Source: Streptomyces sp. AC555_RSS877 (GTDB lineage: Bacteria > Actinomycetota > Actinomycetes > Streptomycetales > Streptomycetaceae). Taken from it: 64,000 nt of DNA. The translations under genes were made by a program, and so were the position numbers. Every line of letters begins with the position of its first letter. The stretch's first letter is position 1. Of the stretch, positions 8,881-17,788 are shown piece by piece. Location of the stretch: assembly GCF_019049245.1 (NCBI RefSeq), contig NZ_JAGMUK010000228.1, positions 18,349 through 82,348 of the forward strand, in the 5' to 3' direction. The notes beneath the pieces are model-generated. The model made no database searches. It worked only from the letters and a program-made list of their open reading frames with translations, and was not told the DNA's origin.

Positions 8881-10251
8881 TGGATACCCCGGCCTTCAGG
8901 CCGGGGAGGAAACGAAGCTCCTGCGGAGCAGGGCAGGGAAAGGTGAATCGCCTCCAGGGCGATTCGGCGTCTGCGGCCACCGGCCGACAGCAGCTGCTTA
9001 CACGGAATCTGATAGAATGTGAGGTATGACGCAGCAGGTCAAGCGGGCGTTCAAGTACCGCTTTTACCCCACGGATGGGCAGGCAGCTGAGCTGTCGCGA
9101 ACGTTCGGCTGTGTCCGCCTCGTGTACAACAAGGCGCTGGAGGAGCGCACACGGGCCTGGTACGGCGAGCAGCGCCGCGTCTCCTACGTGCAGTCGTCTG
9201 CCGCGCTCACGGAGTGGAAGAAGACCGGAGAGCTGGCCTTCCTGGCGGAGGTGTCCTCTGTCCCGCTCCAACAGGCGCTGCGCCACCTTCAGACGGCGTT
9301 CGGGTACTTTTTCGCCAAGCGTGCGAAGTACCCGCGCTGCAAGTCGCGGAAGAAGTCCCGGGCGTCGGCCGAGTACACCCGCAGTGCCTTCAAGTGGCGC
9401 GACGGACAGCTCACGCTCGCGAAGATGGCGGAGCCACTGGACATCCGCTGGTCGCGTCCGCTGCCCGAGGGTGCGGAGCCGACCACGGTGACCGTGTCGC
9501 GCGACAGCGCGGGCCGTTGGTTCGTGTCCCTGCTGTGCGATGACACCATCAGCCCGGCCCCCGCAACCAACGCGGCTGTCGGCCTGGACGCCGGTATCAC
9601 CTCCCTCGTAACCCTGTCCACCGGGGAAAAGGTGGCCAACCCCAAGCACGAACGCCGCGACCGTGCCCGCCTCGCCAAGGCGCAGCGGGAGTTGTCCCGC
9701 AAGGTGAAGGGATCGGCGAACCGGGAGAAGGCCCGGCGCAAGGTCGCCAAGGTCCACGCACGGATCGCCGACCGGCGCCGCGACTTCCTCCACAAGCTGT
9801 CGACTCGACTCGTCCGTGAGAACCAAACGGTCGTGATCGAGGACCTCACCGTCCGCAACCTGCTGAAGAACGGGCGCCTCGCGCGCGCCATCTCGGACGC
9901 GGCATGGACGGACCTCCGCATGATGCTGGAGTACAAGTGCGCCTGGTACGGGCGCGAACTCGTGGTGATCGACCGCTGGTTCCCCAGCTCGAAGCTGTGT
10001 GGAACCTGCGGCACGGTCGCGGCGAAGATGCCGCTGAACGTCCGCGAGTGGACGTGCGAATGCGGCATCGTGCATGACCGCGACGTGAACGCGGCACGCA
10101 ACATCCTGGCCGCCGGGCTGGCGGCGTCTGCCTGTGGAGACGGTATAAGACCTCAACGGGAGTCTTCCCGGACGGGGCGGTCGTGGGTGAAGCAGGAAAC
10201 CCGGCGGGCGACCGCTGGAATCCCCCGCCTTTAGGCGGGGGAGGAAGTCAA
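8881..10251 (+). mobile_element. IS200/IS605-type element carrying tnpB only (copy 1)
   Basis: Left end: subterminal hairpin CCCCGGCCTTCAGGCCGGGG (8887-8906) and a second stem GAATCGCC/GGCGATTC (8945-8965). Right end: hairpin CCCCCGCCTTTAGGCGGGGG (10222-10241), then AGGAAGTCAA. IS605-family right ends typically finish in TCAA, here 10248-10251, which sets that boundary; the left boundary is approximate. There is no tnpA, so it would need a transposase in trans. It lies between two same-strand catabolic genes. Confidence 0.8.
9026..10234 (+). CDS. tnpB: RNA-guided endonuclease TnpB (IS200/IS605 OrfB)
   Basis: 402 residues from ATG 9026. All RuvC residues are present: Asp188 (GLDAG), Glu272 (VIEDLTV) and Asp353 (RDVNAARNI), with a zinc finger of two Cys pairs (KLCGTCG and WTCECG) between the second and third. 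TnpB cuts DNA guided by a right-end RNA (omega RNA) encoded at and beyond its 3' end, here about 10100-10251. A -10-like TAGAAT at 9013-9018 puts the likely transcription start at the ATG, so translation may be leaderless. The catalytic set looks intact. It is clearly diverged from the second TnpB (35869), so it is not a recent duplicate. Confidence 0.92.
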   Translation: MTQQVKRAFKYRFYPTDGQAAELSRTFGCVRLVYNKALEERTRAWYGEQRRVSYVQSSAALTEWKKTGELAFLAEVSSVPLQQALRHLQTAFGYFFAKRAKYPRCKSRKKSRASAEYTRSAFKWRDGQLTLAKMAEPLDIRWSRPLPEGAEPTTVTVSRDSAGRWFVSLLCDDTISPAPATNAAVGLDAGITSLVTLSTGEKVANPKHERRDRARLAKAQRELSRKVKGSANREKARRKVAKVHARIADRRRDFLHKLSTRLVRENQTVVIEDLTVRNLLKNGRLARAISDAAWTDLRMMLEYKCAWYGRELVVIDRWFPSSKLCGTCGTVAAKMPLNVREWTCECGIVHDRDVNAARNILAAGLAASACGDGIRPQRESSRTGRSWVKQETRRATAGIPRL

Positions 10252-10252
10252 C

Positions 10253-12478
10253 TCAGCTGCACACCACCAGCGCGTCCAGCGCCACCGCGCCCTGACCCTG
10301 CGGCAGCACCATCAGCGGGTTGATGTCGAGCTCCGCGAGATGGTCCCCGAGTTCCAGGGCCATGCGCTGTACACGCAGGACGACTTCGACGAGCGCGTCG
10401 AGGTCCGCCGGGGGGCGCCCCCGGACCCCGTCGAGGAGGGCCCGCCCCCGCAGTTCGTCGCACATGTCCCGCGCCTGCCGCTCGCCGAAGGGCGGCACGC
10501 GTACGGCCACGTCCCGCAGTACCTCGACGAGCACGCCGCCGAGCCCGACCGTCACCGTCGGCCCGAAGAGCTGGTCGTGCGTGACGCCGACGACCATCTC
10601 GACGCCCCGCTCGACCATCTGGCAGACGAGGACGCCGTCCAGGGAGACGTCCTCGTAGCGGGCGATGTCGGTCAGCTCCCGGTAGGCGTCCCGGACCTGG
10701 CTGGCCGATGTCAGGCCGATCTTCACCAGGCCGAGCTCGGTCTTGTGGGCGATCCGCGCGCCGGACGCCTTCATCACCACGGGGTAGCCCACCAGCCCGG
10801 CCGCGCGGACGGCCGCCGCCGCGCTGGTCACCAACTGCTCGCGCGGTACGCGGATTCCGTACGCCCGCAGCAACTGCTTCGCCGCGTGCTCGCTCAGCTG
10901 CTGGCCGGGGCGCATCAGCTCGCGCGCCTTGCGGAAGGACGGCGAGGGGGTGCGTGGCGCCGAGTCGAAGGGGGAGCGGTAGCCGGTCACGAAGCGGTGG
11001 TGGTCGAGGTGGGCGCGGACGGCGGTGAGACAGTTCGCGACCGTGCGGAAGGTGGCCACCCGGGACGAGCCGAGCAGCACCTCGCGGTACGCCGGCTCGG
11101 TGCCGACGGGCGACCCCCACACCACGCACACCAGCTTGTCCGTCGACTCGGCCGCGTCCACCAGGTCCTGGACGAGCCTGTCGCTCAGTGGCGGGAAGGG
11201 CCCGGTGATCGGGCAGATCAGGACGCCGACCTCCGGGTCGTCGAGGATCGCGTCGATGATCTTCCGGCCCCGCTCGTCACCGACCGGGTGCCCGCCGTTG
11301 TCGACGGGGTTGGACACGTTCAGGTACTCGGGTATCCACTGGTGCAGTTCGGCCTGCCTGGCGCCCGACAGCTCCGGCAGCCGCAGCCCCGCCTCGGTCG
11401 CCAGGTCGGCGACGTGCGCGCCCGTGCCGCCCGAGATCGAATACACGACGACACCGTCGGCGCGGGGCGGCCGGGCGCGGGCCAGCAGGGCCGCGGTGTC
11501 CTGTAGTTCGTCGAGGCCGTCGACCCGGATCACCCCGTACTGCCGCATCGCCGCGTCCACCACCGTGTCCGCGCCGGTCAGTTTGCCGGTGTGGGAGGCG
11601 GCCGTGCGGGCGCCGGTCTCGGTGCGGCCCACCTTGACCGCGACGACCGGCACCCCGCGCCGGGCGGCCCGGTCGGCGGCGAGCAGGAAGGAGCGGCCGT
11701 CCTTCAGCCCCTCGACGTAGCAGGCGATGGCGCCGACCTCGGGCTGCTCGGCGAAGTAGGAGAGGAAGTCGGAGGTCTCCAGGTCGGCCTCGTTGCCGGT
11801 GGGCGCCCAGTGGGAGAGGCGGATGCCGAGTTCCTGGAGGGCGAAGACGGGGCGGCCCTGGTGGCCGGACTGGGTGATCAGCGCGATCGCCGGACCGTCC
11901 AGGTCGTCCCGGAAGTGCTCGAAGGCGTTGAGGTTCGTGTTGGGCCCCAACAGCCGTATCCCGGACCGGCGCACGGCCGCAGCGAGGCGGGCCTGCGCGG
12001 CGGCACCCTCCTCCCCGGTCTCCGCGAACCCGGAGGCGAAGACGACCGCGAACCTCACCTTGGTCTCGGCGAGTTCCTCGATCACGGGAAGCGGGTCGGC
12101 GACCAGCAGCACGGCGAGATCGACCTGTTCGGGCAGGTCGGCGACGGAAGGGGAGCAGGGGATGCCGAAGACGGACGGGCGGGTGGGGTGCACGGGATGC
12201 AGTCGTGCCCCGACGCGTTCGGACCAGGCGAGCAGTTGGCGGGTGACGCCGGTGTTCGGGCGGCCCTCCGTGTCCGAGGCGCCGACGACCGCGACGGACC
12301 CGGGGTGGAAGAAACGGTCCAGATCGGGGACCGTGGAGTACAGCGGCCGTCCGCTGACGTCGAGATCGTCGACCTCGGCGGGCCGGCCGTGGACGGCGGG
12401 GCCGGGTTGCTCGCCGCAGGCGATGACCCGGGCTCCGCGGGAGTCGGTGGTGAGGGTGCCGTGGGTTGATCCAAGCAT
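10253..12478 (-). CDS. Fused ADP-forming acyl/acetate-CoA ligase
   Basis: 741 residues from ATG 12478. Order: CoA-binding Rossmann domain (FHPGSVAVVGASDTEGRPN), ligase-CoA domain with the conserved histidine in AASHTGKLTGAD, a second succinyl-CoA-ligase-like part (YSISGGTGAHVADLA), and a C-terminal ATP-grasp domain (GYPVVMKASG...HKTELGLVKIG). This is the alpha-beta fusion of ADP-forming acyl-CoA synthetases, interconverting acyl-CoA + ADP + Pi with acid + CoA + ATP. Two regulon palindromes (12512 and 12536) lie upstream. The stop at 10253 is one base beyond the TnpB element's end. The gene probably once led into the enoyl-CoA hydratase at 8867. Confidence 0.88.
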   Translation of the reverse strand: MLGSTHGTLTTDSRGARVIACGEQPGPAVHGRPAEVDDLDVSGRPLYSTVPDLDRFFHPGSVAVVGASDTEGRPNTGVTRQLLAWSERVGARLHPVHPTRPSVFGIPCSPSVADLPEQVDLAVLLVADPLPVIEELAETKVRFAVVFASGFAETGEEGAAAQARLAAAVRRSGIRLLGPNTNLNAFEHFRDDLDGPAIALITQSGHQGRPVFALQELGIRLSHWAPTGNEADLETSDFLSYFAEQPEVGAIACYVEGLKDGRSFLLAADRAARRGVPVVAVKVGRTETGARTAASHTGKLTGADTVVDAAMRQYGVIRVDGLDELQDTAALLARARPPRADGVVVYSISGGTGAHVADLATEAGLRLPELSGARQAELHQWIPEYLNVSNPVDNGGHPVGDERGRKIIDAILDDPEVGVLICPITGPFPPLSDRLVQDLVDAAESTDKLVCVVWGSPVGTEPAYREVLLGSSRVATFRTVANCLTAVRAHLDHHRFVTGYRSPFDSAPRTPSPSFRKARELMRPGQQLSEHAAKQLLRAYGIRVPREQLVTSAAAAVRAAGLVGYPVVMKASGARIAHKTELGLVKIGLTSASQVRDAYRELTDIARYEDVSLDGVLVCQMVERGVEMVVGVTHDQLFGPTVTVGLGGVLVEVLRDVAVRVPPFGERQARDMCDELRGRALLDGVRGRPPADLDALVEVVLRVQRMALELGDHLAELDINPLMVLPQGQGAVALDALVVCS

Positions 12479-12511
12479 CGGTCCGCCCGCTCCTGTGTGA
12501 CAGCGAAATAA

Positions 12512-12526
12512 CTGACGCAGTGTCAG
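12512..12526. promoter_or_regulatory. Regulon operator 3
   Basis: CTGACGCAGTGTCAG: left half-site exact, right half-site one base off. First of a pair in the acyl-CoA ligase promoter, 34 bp from the ATG. Confidence 0.65.
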
Positions 12527-12535
12527 ATTACTGAA

Positions 12536-12550
12536 CTGACGCTCCGTCAG
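12536..12550. promoter_or_regulatory. Regulon operator 4
   Basis: CTGACGCTCCGTCAG. Centre 24 bp from operator 3, so two dimers could bind side by side upstream of the acyl-CoA ligase. Confidence 0.75.
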
Positions 12551-12655
12551 GAATGGCTGTGCACGCAAAGTTGGCGGATCTGGACGCAACCCCCCTCGCC
12601 TTGGAGGTTCTCGCCGGTACACGGCGGCGGGGCGAAGGTGACGTTTTCTGCATCA

Positions 12656-12684
12656 CCCGGGAGACGTCTACTACGTCTCCCGGG
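12656..12684 (-). terminator. Strong hairpin downstream of the FAD monooxygenase
   Basis: Perfect 12-bp inverted repeat CCCGGGAGACGT/ACGTCTCCCGGG with a 5-base loop. It lies 31 bp past the stop of the minus-strand monooxygenase at 12715. No U-tract, as is usual in Streptomyces terminators. Confidence 0.7.
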
Positions 12685-12714
12685 AGGCCTCGTCCACGTT
12701 CCGGTAGGCGGCTT

Positions 12715-13932
12715 CTACGTCACCGGGAGACGGGACGCCTGCCGCGTTCCGTCCTTGGCGACGGCCTTCGCGATCTTCTCCGCGTCGATGGCCAGCTCGC
12801 GGAGCATGCCGCTGATGGGGTTGGTGAAGCCGGTGAAGTAGAGGCCGGGCGCGTTGGCGGGGGTGCGGGCGCCGTGCACGACGGGCCTGCCGCGGGCGTC
12901 GAGCACGTCGAGGTGGCCGACCAGCCCTTCCAGGGCCCGGGCGTAACCGGTGGCCGCGATCACGGCGTCCGGCTCGACGCGGGTGCCGTCGGCGAGGACG
13001 GCCTTGCCGTCGTCGAAGGCCTCGACGGCGGCCACGACCTCGACCTTGCCCTTGCGGACGGCGTCGATCAGGCCGACGTCCTGGACGGGGATCGAGCCCT
13101 CGTGGACGCGGGAGTACAGGCCGGTGTCGGGACGGGGCAGGCCGTGCGCGGACAGGTCGGGCACGCTGAGCCTGCCCACCGGTCCCGCGAGCCGGTCGAC
13201 GAGGGACACCGGCAGGTGCCGGACGAGCACGCCCGTGTACTGCGAGGCCCAGCCGGCCGTCGAGCGGCGCAGGATGTGCGGGACGGTGCGCACGGACAGC
13301 CGGACTCGCGAGGCGCCGCCCTCCACCAGGTCGACGGCGATCTCGGCGCCGGTGTTGCCGACCCCGACGACGAGGACGTCACGGCCGGCGTAGGGCTCGG
13401 GGTTGCGGTAGTCGCCGGCGTGCAGGAGCTCGCCGGTGTACGTGTCGCGGCCCGGCCAGTCCGGGATGCGCGGGGTGTGGTTGTAGCCGGTGGCGACGAC
13501 CACCGCGGCGCCGGTCAGCTCCCGGCCGCCGGTGGCGTGCAGCAGCCAGCCGGTGCCGTCGGGGGAGCGCTCGACACGGGAGACCTCGACGCCGGTGACG
13601 ATCTCCAGCTCGTGGTACTCGGCGTACTTCTCCAGGTACCGCACCACGTCGTCCCGGGAGACCCAGCGTCCGAACCGGCGCGGCATCGCCAGCCCGGGCA
13701 GGTCCGACAGCCGGCGGGTGGTGTGCAGGTGCAGCCGGTCGTAGTGGCGCCGCCAGGACGCCCCGACCTGGTCGGACTTCTCCAGCACGACCGCGCGCAG
13801 TCCCTTGGCGCGCAGTGCGTACGCGGCGGCGAGTCCGCCCGGGCCGCCGCCGATGACGTACACGGGACGGTCTGCCTGGTTCGGCTCCGCGGGACTCGCG
13901 GAGCCGGGGGAGGACGCTGTGGGGTCGGCCAT
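12715..13932 (-). CDS. FAD/NAD(P)-dependent flavin monooxygenase (FMO-like)
   Basis: 405 residues from ATG 13932. FAD-binding GGGPGGLAAAYALRAKG is near the N-terminus and NADP-binding VVGVGNTGAEIAVDLVEGG is mid-protein. ATGYNHTPRIPDW and VIAATGYARALEG match the ATG motifs that link flavin and NADP domains in FMO/YUCCA-like enzymes. Such enzymes oxygenate soft nucleophiles or ketones using NADPH and O2. No regulon palindrome is seen at its start, so it is probably not a regulon member. Its transcript likely ends at the 12656 hairpin. Confidence 0.85.
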   Translation of the reverse strand: MADPTASSPGSASPAEPNQADRPVYVIGGGPGGLAAAYALRAKGLRAVVLEKSDQVGASWRRHYDRLHLHTTRRLSDLPGLAMPRRFGRWVSRDDVVRYLEKYAEYHELEIVTGVEVSRVERSPDGTGWLLHATGGRELTGAAVVVATGYNHTPRIPDWPGRDTYTGELLHAGDYRNPEPYAGRDVLVVGVGNTGAEIAVDLVEGGASRVRLSVRTVPHILRRSTAGWASQYTGVLVRHLPVSLVDRLAGPVGRLSVPDLSAHGLPRPDTGLYSRVHEGSIPVQDVGLIDAVRKGKVEVVAAVEAFDDGKAVLADGTRVEPDAVIAATGYARALEGLVGHLDVLDARGRPVVHGARTPANAPGLYFTGFTNPISGMLRELAIDAEKIAKAVAKDGTRQASRLPVT

Positions 13933-14149
13933 GTGCGCGAGCGTAATCACATGCCGGGTTGATGGGTCTCGGTCAAGACCGGAATCGGTTGCGGATTGAT
14001 CACGGCTGTAGGGGGAGTGGGTGGGACCCGTGGCGTGGAGCGCGTGGTTGTGCAGGACTCGGGACAGGTCGCGACGCCGAGCCCGGAGGGTGTGGCGGGC
14101 TCGGCGTCGCGGGCGGCGGCCGGAGTCATGACGGGAAACCTGTGGCCGC

Positions 14150-14275
14150 GTTCGGGGGGCTTCTTCGGGGCCACTACGAGGACCTCTTCGCGGCTCCCAA
14201 GGGCTACTTCGAGGACTTCTTCGGGGCTCCCGCGGGGCTACTTCGAGGACTCCTGCGGGGACTACTTCTTCCTGT
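14150..14275. repeat. Degenerate tandem repeat (about 30-36 bp units)
   Basis: About three imperfect units built on GGGCTACTTCGAGGACT and TTCTTCGGGGCTCCC. The tract runs into the last codons of the tannase-like pseudogene (14262). Otherwise the 330 bp between the monooxygenase start and this point shows nothing recognisable. Confidence 0.55.
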
Positions 14276-15339
14276 AGCCCGTCACCTTGGCGATCCACGT
14301 GACGAAGTCGCCCGGGTCGGTGTTCGAGCCGTGGCCCTCGTCCCAGTAGTAGAGGTGGACGACGTCGTCGCCGAGACCGGCCGCGGCGGCGGCGATGTTG
14401 GCGGAGACGGTCAGCGAGGTGTCGCTGTCCTTCGTGCCGAGGCGGATCCACCAGTGCCTGGAGCGGCTGGGGTTCTTCTTCGCGAGGTGGTACATCGGGT
14501 TCATCAGGTTCAGCGTCTCGGGGAGGTCACTGTCGAGACGCTTGGCGGTGAGCCCGGTGGTGTCGTTCTTCAGGCCGTACGCCGTGAAGTGCCGGGTCTG
14601 GGTGGTGCCCTTGCCGAACAGGTTGTTCTCGCCGGTCGACAGGTCGAAGGCGTCGAAGGCCGGGACGGTCTTCCTGTGGCCGCCCACGTGGGTGAGGAAG
14701 TCGGTCCAGGTGAAGGACGCCTTGCCGCCGGATTAGGTGATGAAGGTGTGGGCGGCGAGGTAGGCCGCGCGGTCGGAGTCCGACAGGGCGGCGAGGTACC
14801 TGGTGGCCGACGGCTCCAGGTACTGCTTGACCAGGTACTCGTCGTAGTTGCGGGCCGTGAGGGTGGCGAAGCCGTTCAGGCCGCGCAGCTTCAGGGCGGC
14901 CTGGTACTCGGCGAACTGGGACCGGAGCTCCTTGGAGACCGTCTGGTCGACCTGCTTGCCCGTGCTGAGGGCGTTGGTGCCCCAGTTCCACTCGTAGGCG
15001 CCGCCGGCGTGTTCCAGGTCGGTGATCGGGCACCAGGCGCCGGTCGCGAAGATCCCGTCGGAGGCGTCGGCCGCACCGAGCTCCTTGAGGTACCTGTCGT
15101 AGATCCGGCTGTCGCCGGAGGCGCCGAGCAGGGATGAGAGGGCGCCGCCGGCGCTGGTGCCGGCGGAGACGATCCGGTCGGTGTTGCCGGGGATGCGGCC
15201 CTTGTTGAAACGGACGTACCGGACGGCGGCCTTGAGGTCGACGATGGCGGCCGGGGCGGTGCCGTAGTACTCGCCGTCGGCGTTCTTCAGGGTGCGGCCG
15301 CGGGCGCCGGGCTCGACGACGACGTATCCGGCGGCCAGC
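14262..15339 (-). pseudogene. Tannase-like (subtype B) alpha/beta hydrolase, truncated and interrupted
   Basis: Reading the minus strand from the IS edge gives a continuous hydrolase: AAGYVVVEPGARGRTLKN, the nucleophile elbow GTSAGGALSSL, then WNWGTNALSTGKQ and LNGFATLTARNYDEY. It is cut by an in-frame TAA at 14733-14735 (after AAHTFIT) and continues as SGGKASFTWTDFLTHVGGH to a normal end with the histidine region YWDEGHGSNTDPGDF. The N-terminal part is missing because the IS5-like element starts at 15340, and I do not find it beyond the right IS end. Two independent lesions mean no active enzyme. The parent family hydrolyses esters of phenolic acids. Confidence 0.8.
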
Positions 15340-16197
15340 GTTTGGTGTGAAGAAAAACAACGGTCTCGCCGAGGGCCATGACGGCCTTGTCCACACCACC
15401 CGCCTGCCGCTGTCGAGCGCGCCCTTGAACTATCTCGCCGCCCTGATACGCGGCCACCTGAAGAAGATCGGCTCCCGGTGGCGGGCGCTGCCCGCCGGAA
15501 AGATCGCCGGCATCGTGCTGGCGGTGCTGCGCTGCGACCAGCGGCCCGACGATCTGGCCGGCGGGAACGGGGTGCACCGCACCACCGTGAGCCGGTGGGT
15601 GCGCGAGGTCGTCGGCCTGCTGGCCGGCCGCGCCCCGCGCCTGGACCCCGCGTTGAAGAAGATCGCCCGAAGGGGCGGCGGCGTGGTCCTGCTGGACGGC
15701 TCCCTGATACGCACCGGGACGGACAACCGGCGGAACTACTCGGGCAAGCACAAATGCCACGGCCTGCTCGTGATCGCGCTCACCGACGACCGCGGCCGAC
15801 TGGTGTGGATCTCCGCGGTGCGGCCCGGACGCACATCCGAGATCACCGTCTGCCGCCACGACAAGCTCACCGCCCACCTGCGGGCCGCCGGGCTCGGCGC
15901 CATCGTCGACCTGGGGTTCGTCGGCCTCGACGACGGTCCTCCTGACGCCGACCCGGCGGTGATCTGCGGCTACAAGGCGGCCGGAACCGGCCCCTGACCC
16001 GCGGCCAGAAGCTGTCCAACAAGGCACTGCCCGCGGTGCGGGCCCCGGTCGAGCACGGCTTCGCCCATCTGAAGAACTGGCGCGTCCTCACCAAGGTCCG
16101 CACCGACCCGAAGTGGGCGACCGCGCTGGTGCGAGCCCTGCTCGTGCTGACAAACCGGGAAGTCACCCGCTGACGGATGACCTTGTCGCTGGACTAA
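15340..16197 (+). mobile_element. IS5-like insertion sequence, near full length
   Basis: Runs from GTTTGGTGTGAAG (15340) to GCTGGACTAA (16197). The limits are set by where it stops matching the inverted, deleted copy at 19214-19324. It carries a frameshifted transposase and lies in the tannase-like gene. No target duplication could be identified. Confidence 0.7.
15347..16173 (+). pseudogene. IS5-family (DDE_Tnp_4) transposase, frameshifted
   Basis: GTG 15347 opens a 216-codon frame with an N-terminal helix-turn-helix (NGVHRTTVSRWVREVVG) and DDE-like blocks (VVLLDGSLI, DLGFVGLDD). It stops at 15997 because one base is missing near 15979: the frame reads KAAGTGP where the family has KAA-R-N-R-P-L-T-R. 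The last part, TRGQKLSNKALPAVRAPVE to LLVLTNREVTR, is in the -1 frame and ends at 16171-16173. Programmed frameshifting cannot be excluded but no slippery run is present. Confidence 0.8.
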
Positions 16198-16234
16198 CGC
16201 CCCGGACCTGCCCGAGCCACCCGACGCCTACGCA

Positions 16235-16278
16235 CACCAGACCATCTGACGTGCAGCTTTCACGATGCACCGACCTCA
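16235..16278 (+). repeat. 44-bp repeat, copy 1
   Basis: CACCAGACCATCTGACGTGC... to ...CACCGACCTCA, repeated perfectly in inverted orientation at 19054-19097 and imperfectly in the same orientation at 19971-20012. It begins 38 bp outside the IS5-like element. Confidence 0.8.
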
Positions 16279-16315
16279 ATGGGAGGCGGCAGATGGTAAG
16301 GCGCTCGCCCACCTG

Positions 16316-16414
16316 CTAGTGGCCTCCGAAGGGCAGCCAGTGGATCAGTTTGTCGTGGGTCTGGCGGCAGCGGGCGGCGATGGCGGCGGCCGGTGAGTCG
16401 GCAGTGGATGTCAT
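16316..16414 (-). CDS. Small hypothetical protein (32 aa)
   Basis: MTSTADSPAAAIAARCRQTH... ending in LIHWLPFGGH. Its ATG overlaps the stop of the gene at 16411 (ATGA), a translational-coupling arrangement seen repeatedly in this window; that overlap is the main reason to report it. No family recognised. Confidence 0.4.
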   Translation of the reverse strand: MTSTADSPAAAIAARCRQTHDKLIHWLPFGGH

Positions 16415-16665
16415 GCGGCATCACCGTCTTCGAACTCTGGCGGTTCGGCGAGATCCGCGGTTCTGAAGGCGGTGGACCAGACGCGGCCGAAGTAGTCCTG
16501 CGGGCGGCGGAGATCGAGCGCGAGGGCCTCATCCAGGAGACCGACGCCTTCCAGCGCCCGTTCCAAGCCGGTGATCGCCCGGGCAGTGGGCTCTAAGACC
16601 TCGTGGAGGTAGTCGGCAGTCGCGCTGTCCGGCGCGCGTTCCGCGAGCATGCGCCATGACCCCAC
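16411..16665 (-). CDS. Hypothetical cytoplasmic protein
   Basis: 84 residues if started at GTG 16665 (MGSWRMLAERAPDSATADYL); the frame is open to ATG 16749 and ATG 16650 is another option. Mostly helical and acidic, with LEPTARAITGLERALEGVGL and a C-terminal DYFGRVWSTAFRTADLAEPP. No motif allows a function. It lies inside the IS-bounded island and is coupled to the 32-residue frame downstream. A strong hairpin at 16758 separates it from the secreted-protein gene. Confidence 0.5.
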   Translation of the reverse strand: MGSWRMLAERAPDSATADYLHEVLEPTARAITGLERALEGVGLLDEALALDLRRPQDYFGRVWSTAFRTADLAEPPEFEDGDAA

Positions 16666-16757
16666 CTCACGATGACGCCCTTGCCTCCGGCTCCGGGTTG
16701 GCACCACCTCTTCCCCCAGGGGACTTTCACACCCCAAGCAATCGCCCATGCTGGGCG

Positions 16758-16804
16758 CTCACCACGAAGGCCCGGTCCGCGGGGACCGGGCCGTCGTGGT
16801 GAGC
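16758..16804 (-). terminator. Long hairpin terminator after the secreted-protein gene
   Basis: GCTCACCACGA...TCGTGGTGAGC outer stem enclosing GGCCCGGTCC/GGACCGGGCC, about 21 paired bases. It begins 14 bp after the stop of the minus-strand gene at 16818. Confidence 0.8.
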
Positions 16805-16817
16805 GGTTGTGCCGGGG

Positions 16818-17651
16818 TCAGCCGGTGATCGCTGCCTTCAGGGTCGACGTCGTGCCGTTGGGCCGTTTGAAGGTGCCGGTGGCGTAGTACTCGTTCTCGT
16901 TGGTGCCGGCGGGGTTGGGTGTGGTCCGGGTCACCGTCGCGGAGTAGGCGCTTGTCCGCTTGGTGCACGACGGGTCGCAGAGGTTGAGGGTCTTGGACGT
17001 GCTGACGCCGGCGATGATGGATCCGACCTTGATCGACTGCGGGATTATGTAGCCGCCGCTGGCCGGCGTGTAGGTGAGGCGGCTGCGTTCCTGGGGGATG
17101 TCGCGGTAGTGGCGTACCTGGTACCGCACGCACACCTTGCCGGCCGCGTACGTGGCGCACTTCTCGGCCGCCGTCTGCCACCTGCCCCAGGAGGCGTGGA
17201 GGTCCCAGACACTGCCGTCGCTGAACTCGCCCTGTACCTTGTACGGCCCGGAGTTGAGGGTCTGGACTGGGGACCAGGCGGAGGTCCACGCGGCGGTCTT
17301 CATGGTGCAGCCGCCCGTGCAGACCTGGGCGAGGGGCTCGCCGGTGTACCAGTGATAGGTGGTCGGCTTCATCCCGTAGCCGTTGACGGGGGAGAGGATC
17401 ACCCTTCCCCGCCAGCCGGTGACCGAGCCGGTATCGGTGACGCGCTTCTGCACCTCGGCGCAGATCTGCCCCATCGGAGTGACGCCGTCGGCGTCGGTGT
17501 ACGACTTGCAGACCTTGTCCATCGCCTGCCAGGTGGTCGCGGCCGAGGCGCTGGAGGCGCCGACGACGGTCCCGGCGCCGACGAGAGCGGCGGTAACGGC
17601 GAAGGCCGCCAGGTTCTTTCTGACCCTTCGTGTTGTTGCGGTGATGCGCAC
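16818..17651 (-). CDS. Secreted protein of unknown function
   Basis: 277 residues from GTG 17651, which has GGGAACC upstream. A Sec signal peptide is clear: basic MRITATTRRVRKN, a hydrophobic stretch and ASSASA-ATT as cleavage site near residue 38. The mature part has several cysteines (VCKSYTDADG, CTGGCTMK, LCDPSCTKR), consistent with extracellular disulfides, and is rich in Thr, Tyr and Trp, suggesting beta structure. No catalytic motif or known family recognised. It is alone in its unit (terminator at 16758) and divergent from the AraC gene at 18013, with a 21-bp-period direct repeat between them. Confidence 0.75.
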   Translation of the reverse strand: MRITATTRRVRKNLAAFAVTAALVGAGTVVGASSASAATTWQAMDKVCKSYTDADGVTPMGQICAEVQKRVTDTGSVTGWRGRVILSPVNGYGMKPTTYHWYTGEPLAQVCTGGCTMKTAAWTSAWSPVQTLNSGPYKVQGEFSDGSVWDLHASWGRWQTAAEKCATYAAGKVCVRYQVRHYRDIPQERSRLTYTPASGGYIIPQSIKVGSIIAGVSTSKTLNLCDPSCTKRTSAYSATVTRTTPNPAGTNENEYYATGTFKRPNGTTSTLKAAITG

Positions 17652-17788
17652 AGGTTCCCCGATTCATCTCTGTGGTTACTGAGGCGCCTGTGTGACGACA
17701 GTCGACTCGTGTGCCGATTGACAGGAGTTTCACTGCCACCTCAAGAGTGACGGCCTCGACCATGGACCTTAGGGTCATCGTGGGCTTC

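Noticed and set aside
15347..16173. Programmed -1 frameshift in the IS5-like transposase
   Set aside because: No slippery heptamer at the shift point and the family is normally read in one frame here, so a one-base deletion is more likely.
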